The position numbers and the translations under genes were made by a program. From assembly GCA_900545955.1 (NCBI GenBank), contig URAU01000009.1:52168-116167 (forward strand): DNA of 64,000 nt, written 5' to 3'. This DNA is from an uncultured Porphyromonadaceae bacterium (GTDB lineage: Bacteria; Bacteroidota; Bacteroidia; Bacteroidales; Muribaculaceae). Each line of letters opens with the position of its first letter. The first letter of the stretch is position 1. The notes below the pieces were generated by a model. That model worked only from the letters and a program-made list of their open reading frames with translations, was not told the DNA's origin and did no database searches. This document shows positions 34,396-43,143 of this stretch, one piece after another.

Positions 34396-35739
34396 ATGAG
34401 GCGCTCACGATTTCAACTGTTTCTGCACACGCTGAGGGATTGTCTTTCCGACAGCCAGCTGCTGGTGGCCATGGCCTTGGTCACCGGGCTGATCACGGGT
34501 GTTGCCGCCTACCTGCTCAAACGCCTTGTGGCGTATATATCCACCTCCATGGTAATGAACCTCGACCCCTGGGGAGCCAACTGGATGTTTCTCATCTTCC
34601 CCGTGGCCGGTATCCTGCTCACCGGTATATATCAGCGCTACGTTCTCCGGCAGAAGATCTACCACGGTGTCTCGCAGCTCGGAATGGCAATAGCCGAGCG
34701 CCGCTACCGCCTTCCCGGCTATCTTACCTACGCCCCCATAGTGGCGAGCTCGCTCACGCTCGGCTTCGGTGGCTCCGCCGGAGCCGAAGGCCCGATTGCC
34801 TATGCCGGAGCTGCCATCGGGAGCAATGTGGCCCGCAGTCTTGGCGTGCGCCCCGACCTCATGCGCTTCATGCTGGCCTGCGGAGCCTCGGCGGGAATAG
34901 CAGCCATCTTCAAAGCCCCTGTGGGTGGTGCGTTCTTCTCGCTCGAAGTGCTTAGCGTCAGCCTTTCGGTGATGGCAGTGCTTGCGGTTTTCATCGCATC
35001 GCTCACGGCATGGTTCACGGCCTATGCACTCTCGGGGTGCACCACCGATGTAGCCTTCGAACAATATACCGCCGTAACTCCCGATATATGGCCCTACATT
35101 CTGCTCCTCGGAATGTTCTGCGGCATTTATTCCTTCTACTACTCCAGAGTTATGCACCATATGGTGAAATTCTATTTCCGGATGGAGAATCCCTGGATGA
35201 AGAATCTCCTGTCGGGATCGGTAGTCGCCGTCTGCGTCTTTCTCTTTCCCTCCCTATGGGGCGAGGGCTACGGCTTCATAGCCAAAGTGCTCGCCGGCCA
35301 CGGCGAAGCCATCACCTCCTATAGTCTGTGGGCTACGCGACTCCCCTCCCCCACGCTGCTGATTCTTATGGCTGCCGGAATGCTTCTGGTCAAGCCGCTG
35401 GCTACCTCGTCGACCAACAGCGGCGGTGGCGTTGCCGGAGATTTCGCGCCCACAATATTCGCCGGATGTATCGCCGGCTACTTCTTCGCCCTGACAGCCA
35501 ACACATTTCTGGGGCTGAATCTACCTGTGGTCGACTTCGCATTCTTCGGCATGGCGGCCGTTATGGCCGGAGCCATCCAGGCGCCGCTCATGGCCATTTT
35601 TCTTGTGGTGGAGATGGTGTCGCACTACTCCCTGCTGCTACCCGTTACTGTAGCCGCCACCATCAGCTACGTGATAGTCAAGGCTCTCGGCAAAGTCGCC
35701 GACATCCACTGGTTCTACCGCCACCACTCCTCAACCTGA
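34396..35739 (+). CDS. ClC-family chloride channel/transporter
   Basis: 447 residues, about ten membrane helices and no C-terminal CBS domains. Signature motif GGSAGAEGPIAYAGAAIGSNV holds the gating glutamate Glu131, with Ala in place of the common Lys/Arg before it. The GXFAP-type motif is SGGGVAGDFAPTIFAGCIAG. Probably a Cl-/H+ antiporter or channel in the inner membrane. Its stop codon overlaps the convergent nucleotidyltransferase by 9 bp, so it marks the edge of the RiPP operon and is not obviously part of it. Confidence 0.93.
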   Translation: MRRSRFQLFLHTLRDCLSDSQLLVAMALVTGLITGVAAYLLKRLVAYISTSMVMNLDPWGANWMFLIFPVAGILLTGIYQRYVLRQKIYHGVSQLGMAIAERRYRLPGYLTYAPIVASSLTLGFGGSAGAEGPIAYAGAAIGSNVARSLGVRPDLMRFMLACGASAGIAAIFKAPVGGAFFSLEVLSVSLSVMAVLAVFIASLTAWFTAYALSGCTTDVAFEQYTAVTPDIWPYILLLGMFCGIYSFYYSRVMHHMVKFYFRMENPWMKNLLSGSVVAVCVFLFPSLWGEGYGFIAKVLAGHGEAITSYSLWATRLPSPTLLILMAAGMLLVKPLATSSTNSGGGVAGDFAPTIFAGCIAGYFFALTANTFLGLNLPVVDFAFFGMAAVMAGAIQAPLMAIFLVVEMVSHYSLLLPVTVAATISYVIVKALGKVADIHWFYRHHSST

Positions 35740-36699
35740 CCGGCGGGTATAAAGACTGAAGGCCACTACGGCCAGGGCTGCCGGTATGGTATGCACTACA
35801 TGCAGAAGCGGCAGCAGCCAACGCGAAGAGCTGCGGTAAATGGCCTTTAGCTCGGCGGCCGACGGGAAAATGAATCTTCTGCAGGCATTTCGGCGTCCCG
35901 CCTTTGTATCGATCATGAAAATCTCCCACATCCATGCGATTATGCGACGCATTAGGCGCCCGTGCGGCCCATGAAGCATTCTACGGGCTTGCCGAAGCGT
36001 GGATTCGTCGTCAGGCCGCCTCTTCATACGGACCATACCGCTACCGGGAGAATATCTGTCGAGCTCGTCGCACGCCACAAGAGCGACACGATGGAAGCCA
36101 TAAAAATCACACCGCTCCGAAAGGGTCTGCCTTTCCTCCTGGGAAAAACCTTCGAGGATACGTAGAAGATCCATCAGCCACTTTTCCTGCTCAAAGCGGT
36201 GGAAACAGGCATGCTGCGCAAGAAACAACCATTCGTCCAGACGGTCCATGCGCGCTTCCGCATCTTCCGAGGGGATACAGCGCCGCAGGGCGTCGCGATT
36301 GAAATTTCCGCAATGGTGTCGGAAGAATTTCTTGGAAACGAACGCCGTATGTACGTCGACATCCGTCTCCAGCGGGGTGCGTGCGAGAAAAGCCATCTTC
36401 TGTTTCCCGGCAAGCGCCGCATCATCGTGAAGATAGTCGAACTGGCGGCGATAGCCGGCCTTTTCGAGCAGCGTGGCGAAGGACGCCGCCTGATCCGGCG
36501 GATCGACGAGCACATCGATATCGCCCGCCTCACGCCTGCCGTCGTCATATACCGTCAGCAGAAGCGACACTCCTTTGAGCGGCACGAGGCGGCACACCCC
36601 TCCGGCAAGGCGCTTCAACTCCTCATATTGGCCGAGCACAAGCATCGACCGCGCGGCGGCGCGTTCACGTTCAGCCTGTCGGGTGGGTGTCTCCTTCAT
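35731..36699 (-). CDS. PF14907-type nucleotidyltransferase in RiPP operon
   Basis: 322 residues. Nucleotidyltransferase fold, with the metal-binding acid pair in GDIDVLVDPP (Asp60, Asp62) and the preceding LVPLKGVSLLLT. Family features match the uncharacterised nucleotidyltransferase (NTP_transf_5). The family recurs in lasso-peptide and PqqD-type peptide clusters, sometimes beside an HPr-kinase-like gene. It could transfer a nucleotide or add phosphate to a pre-modified peptide, or act on a sugar/tRNA end. It is last in the operon and overlaps the ABC exporter by 29 bp. One hydrophobic segment near the C-terminus (LLPLLHVVHTIPAALAVVAF) suggests membrane association. Confidence 0.75.
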   Translation of the reverse strand: MKETPTRQAERERAAARSMLVLGQYEELKRLAGGVCRLVPLKGVSLLLTVYDDGRREAGDIDVLVDPPDQAASFATLLEKAGYRRQFDYLHDDAALAGKQKMAFLARTPLETDVDVHTAFVSKKFFRHHCGNFNRDALRRCIPSEDAEARMDRLDEWLFLAQHACFHRFEQEKWLMDLLRILEGFSQEERQTLSERCDFYGFHRVALVACDELDRYSPGSGMVRMKRRPDDESTLRQARRMLHGPHGRLMRRIIAWMWEIFMIDTKAGRRNACRRFIFPSAAELKAIYRSSSRWLLPLLHVVHTIPAALAVVAFSLYTRRSG

Positions 36700-38404
36700 G
36701 ATTATGGATAATTACGGCTTTTCCGTCGCTGATTTTCACAAGTGTATCCGCAATGCGCATCACGGCCGGGTCGTGGGTAACGCAGACGGTGAGCGTAGTG
36801 CGGCATATCCGCCCTATAGCGGCCATCATGGCGGCGGAAGTGTCGGCATCCACAGCGCTTGTGGCCTCGTCGAGCAGAAGAACCGACGGATGTTTTAGCA
36901 GCGCGCGTATGAAAGCTATGCGCTGCTTCTCGCCCGACGACAGATTCAGTCCGGAATCCGACACGCGACGCTGAAGGTCGGCCTCGGTGGAGACTACCCG
37001 CTCCAGATGCAACTCGCGGCACAGCGAAAGTATCTCATTTATATCGGCAGGTTTGCCGAATGTGAGGTTTTCAAGCAAAGTGCCCTCGAAGAGATACGGC
37101 TCCTGCTCCACAAGTGCCGTCTGCCTCGTCAGAGCGCGTGAATCAATCTCTCTCAGTTCGATTCCGTCGAGCAATACCACGCCTTCCGGTGGCTCTATAG
37201 CTTTGGTAATCAGGTCGAGGCAGGTGCTTTTACCTGCACCGCTCTCTCCGGCAAGAACGTTGAGCCTTCCGCGCTCAAATCTGACCGAGAAATCTGAAAG
37301 TACCTTCACACCATCCTTGTAGCCGAAATACACATGCCTCAGTTCGATTGATTCGACGTGACGCTTCGGTTCCTTTCCGCCCGACCCCTCAGTTTTCCCA
37401 TTGCAGAAAGCCTTGACAAGATGCTTTACGGAACTCTCCGTGGCGGCAAGCTGGGCATAGCCGTTCACAACCTTTATGGCTTCGCTGCGGATATAAAGTA
37501 TAGCGAGAGGATAGGCCAGAAGAATCCCCCAGTCGGCCGCATCGCGCCCGGAGGCCACCACAAGGATGAACGCCAATACGCCGGCATAGGTAAGAAGCTC
37601 GGTGGCAATGTTCTGGCGGCACGCGATTCCAACCAGCCGCTTGTTAAGACGGCAGCTGTCGTCGACCACTTCCGCGAGCTTGCCGCACACGAATCCGTCG
37701 GAATCGTAGAAACGGAGCACGCGTCCGCCCTTCACCCAGTCGGAATATAGCTGGTAAAGATCTGACATCCTGCCGTAGAGCACACGGCGCACCGCCTTTA
37801 CCTTTTTCCGCAGAAGCACGCAGCTCACGGCCACCGATGCCGCAAGAAGTGCAACGACACACGAAAGCTGCCACGACATCCACACCATCAGCGCCATAAA
37901 CGAGATAATGGTGAGCGGAGCCTGCACAAACGACCGGTAGAACATGGGAATCAGCCCCGTGAGCATCTCCGACTCGCGCGAAAAGGCCATCATGCTGCGG
38001 TGTCCGGTACGGCCGGTGCCCGCGCCATGCTCCTCCGGCCGGAAATCGCAGGCCGCCAGCCAGTCGATATATCGCCGTTCGAGATTCCTGCGGATTTCCG
38101 CCATGGCGATACCCTGCGAGAGCGAGGAAATCTGCCTTATTACGGTCATGCCCAGTATCATCCCCACAAATTCCACGATATGGCGCCACTGGAGCAGTTC
38201 AGCCACACTTTCCGTGCCGGTAATCCAGCTCTGAACCTGATAGGTAATCACCGCCGGAAACAATCCAAGGAGAATCTGCGCGAGCATCGGGAGCACAATG
38301 CGCGCGTGCATGCCGCGGGCCGAGCGCCACACGTAGCCCAGCATGGCGAATTCCGAGCGCAGGGTGCCTCTCCCGGGGGTCTTATGTGTTTCCGAAGTAT
38401 TCAT
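36671..38404 (-). CDS. ABC exporter (fused permease-ATPase) of the RiPP operon
   Basis: 577 residues. Six-helix exporter domain (about 30-325) followed by the ATPase: Walker A GESGAGKST (386-394), signature LSSGEKQRIAFIRALL, Walker B VLLLDEATSAVD, H-loop VCVTHD. It has no N-terminal C39 peptidase, so it does not cut a double-glycine leader. It therefore depends on another protease, such as the B2-like protein at 44113-44508. Probably exports the mature peptide. It overlaps both its neighbours (29 bp and 23 bp). Confidence 0.9.
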   Translation of the reverse strand: MNTSETHKTPGRGTLRSEFAMLGYVWRSARGMHARIVLPMLAQILLGLFPAVITYQVQSWITGTESVAELLQWRHIVEFVGMILGMTVIRQISSLSQGIAMAEIRRNLERRYIDWLAACDFRPEEHGAGTGRTGHRSMMAFSRESEMLTGLIPMFYRSFVQAPLTIISFMALMVWMSWQLSCVVALLAASVAVSCVLLRKKVKAVRRVLYGRMSDLYQLYSDWVKGGRVLRFYDSDGFVCGKLAEVVDDSCRLNKRLVGIACRQNIATELLTYAGVLAFILVVASGRDAADWGILLAYPLAILYIRSEAIKVVNGYAQLAATESSVKHLVKAFCNGKTEGSGGKEPKRHVESIELRHVYFGYKDGVKVLSDFSVRFERGRLNVLAGESGAGKSTCLDLITKAIEPPEGVVLLDGIELREIDSRALTRQTALVEQEPYLFEGTLLENLTFGKPADINEILSLCRELHLERVVSTEADLQRRVSDSGLNLSSGEKQRIAFIRALLKHPSVLLLDEATSAVDADTSAAMMAAIGRICRTTLTVCVTHDPAVMRIADTLVKISDGKAVIIHNHEGDTHPTG

Positions 38405-39401
38405 CGACTGATGCGTATATCTTGTCGAGCGAAGGGTCGCCCTTTTGGAACTTCACGCGGCCTACGTCCGCCACGAAACTGTTGAAGCCGGGCAAGACAC
38501 ATCCGGCACAGAGCGAGGAAGCCTTTCTGCGGTCGAGCGCGAGGGCGCGCCGCAGGCGGCGCGACTCACCGCAGTTCAGCACCTCCGATAGACGCTGACG
38601 CGTAAGATTGCCCACGGGCATTGCACCGCCGTAGTCGAGCGCGCAGAAGGTGGCCGTGCCGTCCCAGAGTATTGCCGGAAGCTTTTTCGCCTGACTGCAA
38701 TATGAACCGCGTGGCGCAAAATGTCCGGCCAGGTCGCCGGTGTCGGGCAGGCCGGGCCACGGCCACATCGAGGAATATGTGATGCTCAACAGCTGGCTGT
38801 ATTCGCCGAACAGCCTTTCGGAGTCCTCTCTGACCATCTTTCCATCAGGATTACGGAGAATCACGTTCAGTCCGTAGAATTTTTTGGCGGCAGCAAAATG
38901 CGAGTTGATTTCTCTCAGATGCTCTGCGGCACGGTCGTAGCGGCCGGGGGTGCGGATGGCCTCGTAGTCGGCGGCCGACTGCAGTTCCATCGAGAATGAG
39001 ATTTTTACTCCGCGGAGAGCCAGAATGCGGTCGAGCAGTGTGAGGTCTATACCGTAGCCGTTTGAAAATATGGTGGGAATAATCCTGCGTTTCAGCAGTT
39101 CGGAGCAGAAATAATCGAGCCGGGGATTGAGGAATGGCTCGCCGCACATATGCAGAAAACATCTCTTTACCGGAATGTCGATATTTGCCAGCACGGCGTC
39201 GAAAGTCTCTGCCGACATTCGTCCGGGCTTGCGGCGCTCCACAGCGTGGCCGTTGGGGCAACAACTGCAGCGGAGCGAGCATATATTGGTGGTCTCGATG
39301 ATTATGCTGTCGTCGAAGCGGGTGCGCCGTCCGCGAAGCAGCAGAGCGTCGACCAGGGCGCGCTTGGCGCGGTGTATGACGTGTTTCAGGTCAGAACTCA
39401 T
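38382..39401 (-). CDS. radical SAM/SPASM enzyme D of the RiPP operon
   Basis: 339 residues. The radical SAM cluster is Cys41-x3-Cys45-x2-Cys48 (NICSLRCSCCPNGH). The next motif MCGEPFLNPRLDYF is the GGE-like SAM-binding segment. C-terminal SPASM-type cysteines appear as GSYCSQ, ATFCALDYGG and SLCAGCVLPGF, suggesting extra [4Fe-4S] clusters. Such enzymes abstract hydrogen from unactivated carbon to install crosslinks, thioethers or epimerised residues in peptides. Overlaps enzyme C by 11 bp. Position in the operon makes the precursor at 41734-41874 its likely substrate. Confidence 0.87.
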   Translation of the reverse strand: MSSDLKHVIHRAKRALVDALLLRGRRTRFDDSIIIETTNICSLRCSCCPNGHAVERRKPGRMSAETFDAVLANIDIPVKRCFLHMCGEPFLNPRLDYFCSELLKRRIIPTIFSNGYGIDLTLLDRILALRGVKISFSMELQSAADYEAIRTPGRYDRAAEHLREINSHFAAAKKFYGLNVILRNPDGKMVREDSERLFGEYSQLLSITYSSMWPWPGLPDTGDLAGHFAPRGSYCSQAKKLPAILWDGTATFCALDYGGAMPVGNLTRQRLSEVLNCGESRRLRRALALDRRKASSLCAGCVLPGFNSFVADVGRVKFQKGDPSLDKIYASVDEYFGNT

Positions 39402-40764
39402 CCTCTTCGCGGTATTTATATGAAAGACAGTAGCCCTGGCAGAGTCCGCGACTTTTCAAGAAGCAGCGGGCACACTTTGCCGAGGCATCGCGATTGAGAA
39501 GGCGTTCAACTCCGGGAGCGAAACGCCGCGAGAGAGTGGCCCAGTCTGGAGCATCGTCGAATGGTATGCGTACGTCGGTCAGGCCGAGGCAAGGAGAGAA
39601 TGCCATGTCGGTGGAGAGCGAAAGGTTGTTCATATAGCCCGACTGGTGGATGCCGCAGAGGGCTGTGCAGCTGTCGGCACGCAGCATTTCGAGCGCTACA
39701 TCCTCCGGGAAAAGGCAAAGAGGCAACGGCTTGGCGATTCCGAGGGCGATTCCCGACTGCCTGGCATAATCGAACATCCGCATGATGACCGGCACATACC
39801 GCTCGAAGTCCGATGGGTCGGTATAACGGTTGGCGGCGAAGCGCGAGGGGATGGTCAGCGCGATGTTGAGCCGCTTTATCCCATTCTCGCGTGTAATATC
39901 AACCCACTGCAGAGCCGCCGTCTCGTCGGGCGACGTGAGGTTGATGCGCGCCGCCATCTCGATTTCCTGCTCCTTGCAGAAGGCGATATTGTCGTCGACG
40001 GTGCGTCGCATAGCGCTGTCGGCGAGCGATTCGCGGGTAAAGTGAACGTAGAGCCGCTTCACAATCGCCTTCTTGAACCCAGGAAGCCCACGCATAGGAG
40101 CCGTACAGTTGCTTGCCAGATAGGTGGTCATTCCGTATTCCTCCACGAGCCTCATGAAGAGAGGCAGATGGGTATAGAGCAACGGCTCGCCTCCGCAGGG
40201 TGTCACCATGGAGCATCCCTGGGCGACCGCCCATCGGAAGATTCGCCGCAGGTCGGCCTCGGAAATCTCCGTCCGTTGGAGATCGTGCGAGAAACAGTAG
40301 GGGCAATGCAGATTGCACTGCCCGCATACGAACACCATCAGCTGCCTGATCTCCTCATCGGCTTCATTCTCGCTTCCCACCTCGGGATCGAGCGCACGAA
40401 TCTCGGCGCGGATGCCAGGAAACAGACTGTAGAGCATTCCGGCAAGCACATGCGGCCTATCGGAAGCAGCGTAGGCCGCACGCATCGCTCCTACAAAAGC
40501 ATCGTAGCGGGCGGCAAGCGACACGAATTCATTATAGCCACCTTCCGGCGCTACGGGAACCGAACTGTCGCCACTCGGAAGCCCCGAATGGAGAAAGCAC
40601 ATCTCGCGCGACGCCCGCTCTTCGAGCAACGGGGCATCGTCGGACAGCAGACGGAAGAACGTGGCTCCGTGTCGGCCGAGATCGGCAATCATCTCGTCGG
40701 CGGCAATCTCCCTGAAGCGTCCTCCGAGCTGCCAGAGCTGCAATATGTCGTCGGTATCAAGCAT
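39391..40764 (-). CDS. radical SAM/SPASM enzyme C with N-terminal extension
   Basis: 457 residues from ATG at 40762-40764; the longer frame to 40851 is rejected because it lies inside the previous gene. The first 140 residues are a helical extension without known domain. The radical SAM cluster is Cys150-x3-Cys154-x2-Cys157 (GQCNLHCPYCFSHD), followed by CGGEPLLYTHLPLFM. The C-terminal SPASM region has SPCLGL, AKCARCFLKSRGLCQGYCL. Both features are those of peptide-modifying SPASM enzymes. The extension may be the peptide-recognition part. Overlaps the kinase-like gene by 8 bp. Confidence 0.9.
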   Translation of the reverse strand: MLDTDDILQLWQLGGRFREIAADEMIADLGRHGATFFRLLSDDAPLLEERASREMCFLHSGLPSGDSSVPVAPEGGYNEFVSLAARYDAFVGAMRAAYAASDRPHVLAGMLYSLFPGIRAEIRALDPEVGSENEADEEIRQLMVFVCGQCNLHCPYCFSHDLQRTEISEADLRRIFRWAVAQGCSMVTPCGGEPLLYTHLPLFMRLVEEYGMTTYLASNCTAPMRGLPGFKKAIVKRLYVHFTRESLADSAMRRTVDDNIAFCKEQEIEMAARINLTSPDETAALQWVDITRENGIKRLNIALTIPSRFAANRYTDPSDFERYVPVIMRMFDYARQSGIALGIAKPLPLCLFPEDVALEMLRADSCTALCGIHQSGYMNNLSLSTDMAFSPCLGLTDVRIPFDDAPDWATLSRRFAPGVERLLNRDASAKCARCFLKSRGLCQGYCLSYKYREEDEF

Positions 40765-41716
40765 CGGTAAATAGGTCGGTGGAAAGGGTCGAACGATCGC
40801 CGAAATGAAACACTCCGAAGGCATCGAGCATCGAGGCACGCTCAAGTACATCCTGCCAACGGTCGGCGTCGTACTGCATACGCACGTTGTTCGAAGCTCG
40901 GATCATGGCAATCATGCAGTCGGCCGGCTCCTGCGGCTCCACCCTACACGGCCCCTTGGCCCGCTGAAGGTAGTATATGCGCTTCAGCGGCAATTCGAGC
41001 GGAGCCCGGCAACCGGTGGTCTCCACAACGTCGATCCATTCCTTCTCGCGCGCATGGCGACGCGGGAAAAGTTTGGCCTCCATGAGCAGACTGCCGATAC
41101 ATACGGTATCGCCACGGGTGTAGACATAGGCAAGGTCGTCGCCCATATAGTCGGCTCCGAGATTCACCAGGTCGGTGCATAGCGTCGACTTGCCGTGGCC
41201 GCTCTCTCCGATAAATACGTAAGCCCCGCCGTCGAGCCCTACAGCCGCCGCATGGAGCGAATACCGCCCGTGGATAGCCATGACGGTATGGAGAAGAATC
41301 ACAATGGCGTCCCATATGCGCGGACGCACGGTGCGGTCTCCCTCGCGGCGTGCAAGCAGATGGCAGCACGTGTGGTTGCAGCGCGTATCGTGGAGTATGG
41401 TTATCTCCTCGGTAAGAATCAGATAATCAAGGCCGGTCGACGGCGAGTAGAGCCACTTGACCTTGTTGCGCGATGTTACGAGACCCATATAGGGACCTTC
41501 CCAGCGTACATAGGAATCATCCGGAACTACCGGAAGTTGCCCGCTCTCGGCAAACTCGACGGTATGCGATTCCCCTCCGGCATCCTTTTGAGAATCCCGG
41601 AGATGGTGTTTGAGTATTCTTCGCAGTTCGTCGGTCTCGCCGGCACAATCGGTTGTCCACGTCACCGCCACTCCGGCAATCTGAGTGTAAAGCCTGTGGA
41701 TAGTGCGTTCGCCCAT
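40757..41716 (-). CDS. HPr-kinase-like protein of the RiPP operon
   Basis: 319 residues from ATG at 41714-41716 (an upstream TTG at 41737 is only 7 codons earlier). The P-loop is YVFIGESGHGKSTLCTDLVNLG (170-178 for GESGHGKST), preceded by HGRYSLHAAAVGLDGGA, typical of HPrK-like ATPases (HPr Ser-kinase/phosphorylase fold). A DD pair (YMGDDLAYVY) follows the P-loop region. No HPr gene or phosphotransferase system lies nearby. In lasso-peptide clusters, relatives phosphorylate the precursor's C-terminal Ser. The 23-residue core here has many Ser, Thr and Tyr. It starts 17 bp after the precursor stop. Confidence 0.82.
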   Translation of the reverse strand: MGERTIHRLYTQIAGVAVTWTTDCAGETDELRRILKHHLRDSQKDAGGESHTVEFAESGQLPVVPDDSYVRWEGPYMGLVTSRNKVKWLYSPSTGLDYLILTEEITILHDTRCNHTCCHLLARREGDRTVRPRIWDAIVILLHTVMAIHGRYSLHAAAVGLDGGAYVFIGESGHGKSTLCTDLVNLGADYMGDDLAYVYTRGDTVCIGSLLMEAKLFPRRHAREKEWIDVVETTGCRAPLELPLKRIYYLQRAKGPCRVEPQEPADCMIAMIRASNNVRMQYDADRWQDVLERASMLDAFGVFHFGDRSTLSTDLFTDA

Positions 41717-41733
41717 TTTATGGCCGCCGGAAA

Positions 41734-41874
41734 TCAATGATAGTAGTAGAGCGAAGTGTAGTGGAGGGAATGGAGCGAGGTATAATGGAGCGTTACTGTG
41801 TAGAGCGAACCCTGCACTACATTCTTCGACTCGTGGCGCACCGTTTCGGGCTTTTCATAAATCTTCTTGTTCAT
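41734..41874 (-). CDS. 46-residue RiPP precursor peptide candidate
   Basis: ATG at 41872-41874 to TGA at 41734-41736; too short for standard gene calling. Residues 1-23 (MNKKIYEKPETVRHESKNVV then QGS) are a polar, charged leader starting with an MNKKxYxKPE motif like that of many Bacteroidota short peptides. Residues 24-46 contain only Leu5, Tyr6, Thr4, Val1, His4, Ser3. LHYTSL occurs twice (29-34 and 37-42), and the end is SLYYYH. The two repeats differ at three synonymous sites at the DNA level (CAT TAT ACC versus CAC TAC ACT), which suggests selection on the peptide. It lies 47 bp after the PqqD gene and 17 bp before the kinase-like gene on the same strand. Confidence 0.78.
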   Translation of the reverse strand: MNKKIYEKPETVRHESKNVVQGSLYTVTLHYTSLHSLHYTSLYYYH

Positions 41875-41921
41875 AACAATGGGAATAATATGGTGTGTTG
41901 ATTGGATTGGTTTTCGTGGAA

Positions 41922-42176
41922 CTATTCTTCGGAAAGTAGATTTTCCTTTTTCCAGTAATCCAGCTGACTTTCAACGTCGGCCAGAATGGTTGCAGTGGCG
42001 GCCTCATATTCAGAGGCGAGCGTATCGGCGATTTCAGCCACCGAGCGGCCATCGGCAAGGAGTTTCCAGATGTCGCTGGCCACGGTGTTCATGGTATAGT
42101 ATGTGCCGGTCGTCAGATTGACGGCCACCACTTTGTCCTGGAGTTTCTTCCAGGAGATGTTGTTGGCGATTTTCAT
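41922..42176 (-). CDS. PqqD-family peptide-recognition protein
   Basis: 84 residues with no membrane segment. The pattern KVVAVNLTTGTYYTMNTVASDIWKLLADGRSVAEIADTL followed by a helix (EATATILADVESQLDYWKKENLL) matches PqqD/RRE domains, which bind leader peptides and deliver them to modifying enzymes. Its start overlaps the preceding radical SAM stop by 4 bp (ATGA). It is the expected leader-binding component of this pathway and corresponds to the B1 part of lasso systems. Confidence 0.92.
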   Translation of the reverse strand: MKIANNISWKKLQDKVVAVNLTTGTYYTMNTVASDIWKLLADGRSVAEIADTLASEYEAATATILADVESQLDYWKKENLLSEE

Positions 42177-43138
42177 TCGTTTGAGATATTCAGATTATTG
42201 ACGTCGATAAGATTTTTGGCAAGGCATGCACCGTTGCACTTGTCGGGGCACATAAGGTTGCAGGTGGCGCATTCCACCTTTCGGCCGAGTTGCCGATATG
42301 GATGGAATTTTTCCTCGAACCAGTTTTTGGCCTCGTCGTAGTTTGCAAAACCGCTGTAGTGGCGCGAGAGAACCGTAGCAAGCGAGAGGCAATAGATAAC
42401 CTCGCCGAGAGGAGTTATATCCAGACGCGAGCAGCATCCCGACGACACTTTCGAACCGAGCTTCCACAATTCGCCCAGCTGAGCGTCGGTAAAAGCACAC
42501 GTCGGAACGCCGCATTCATAGTCGAGCGTAATTCCTTCGCGGGCGCCGTCGCGGGCAAGCTGAACTGTCTTCTCGGCAACGATAGTGTACTCGTTGTCGT
42601 CGAGAGCATAGTTCACCTGAGTGATGGTGGGGAGCACGAAACCCACTTTTATGTTGCGGCGCAGGTTGAATCGCTTGATAAGGTCGATGGCCCAGAGCGA
42701 ATCAGGCTCGTCGGGCATGATGTTGAACGTGATGGCGGCATTGTCGCCGAGAAACGATAGTGCATTCTCGATGCGTTCGCGCTGCACCTCGCTCCACTTA
42801 TATGGCGGATTTACATTGACCACCCATGAAATTGGGAGCACACCGAGTTTCTCTGCGTATTCGGGAGCCTTTTCGGTTGCGAGATTGGAGAATATCGTAA
42901 TCGGGTAGTCGCGCTCAAGGAGCGTTTCGACAATCCATTCAAATTTCGGGTGAAGCGTGGGCTCTCCGCCCATCAGGTGTATGGGCTTGTTATAGCTGGT
43001 GCGGGCGAGCCAGTCGAGAATGCCGAGAAACGTTTCGTCGCTCATGGCCGCCTGAGGCACGCGCGGCACCATGCGGTCCATGCCGAAGCAGTACGGACAT
43101 TTGTAGTTACACCAGTTGGTGAGCATCAGGTTAGGCAT
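42173..43138 (-). CDS. radical SAM/SPASM enzyme B (321 residues), paralogue of enzyme A
   Basis: 321 residues from ATG at 43136-43138. The first 54 codons of the longer frame lie inside the previous gene and are rejected. Cluster Cys10-x3-Cys14-x2-Cys17 (NWCNYKCPYCFGMD), then IHLMGGEPTLHPKFEWIVETLL. C-terminal SPASM-like cysteines include SSGCCSRLDITPLGEV, CLSLA, and KVECATCNLMCPDKCNGAC. Same length and layout as enzyme A (5 bp upstream), so both arose by duplication. Likely acts on the precursor. Confidence 0.9.
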   Translation of the reverse strand: MPNLMLTNWCNYKCPYCFGMDRMVPRVPQAAMSDETFLGILDWLARTSYNKPIHLMGGEPTLHPKFEWIVETLLERDYPITIFSNLATEKAPEYAEKLGVLPISWVVNVNPPYKWSEVQRERIENALSFLGDNAAITFNIMPDEPDSLWAIDLIKRFNLRRNIKVGFVLPTITQVNYALDDNEYTIVAEKTVQLARDGAREGITLDYECGVPTCAFTDAQLGELWKLGSKVSSGCCSRLDITPLGEVIYCLSLATVLSRHYSGFANYDEAKNWFEEKFHPYRQLGRKVECATCNLMCPDKCNGACLAKNLIDVNNLNISNE

Positions 43139-43143
43139 ATCTC

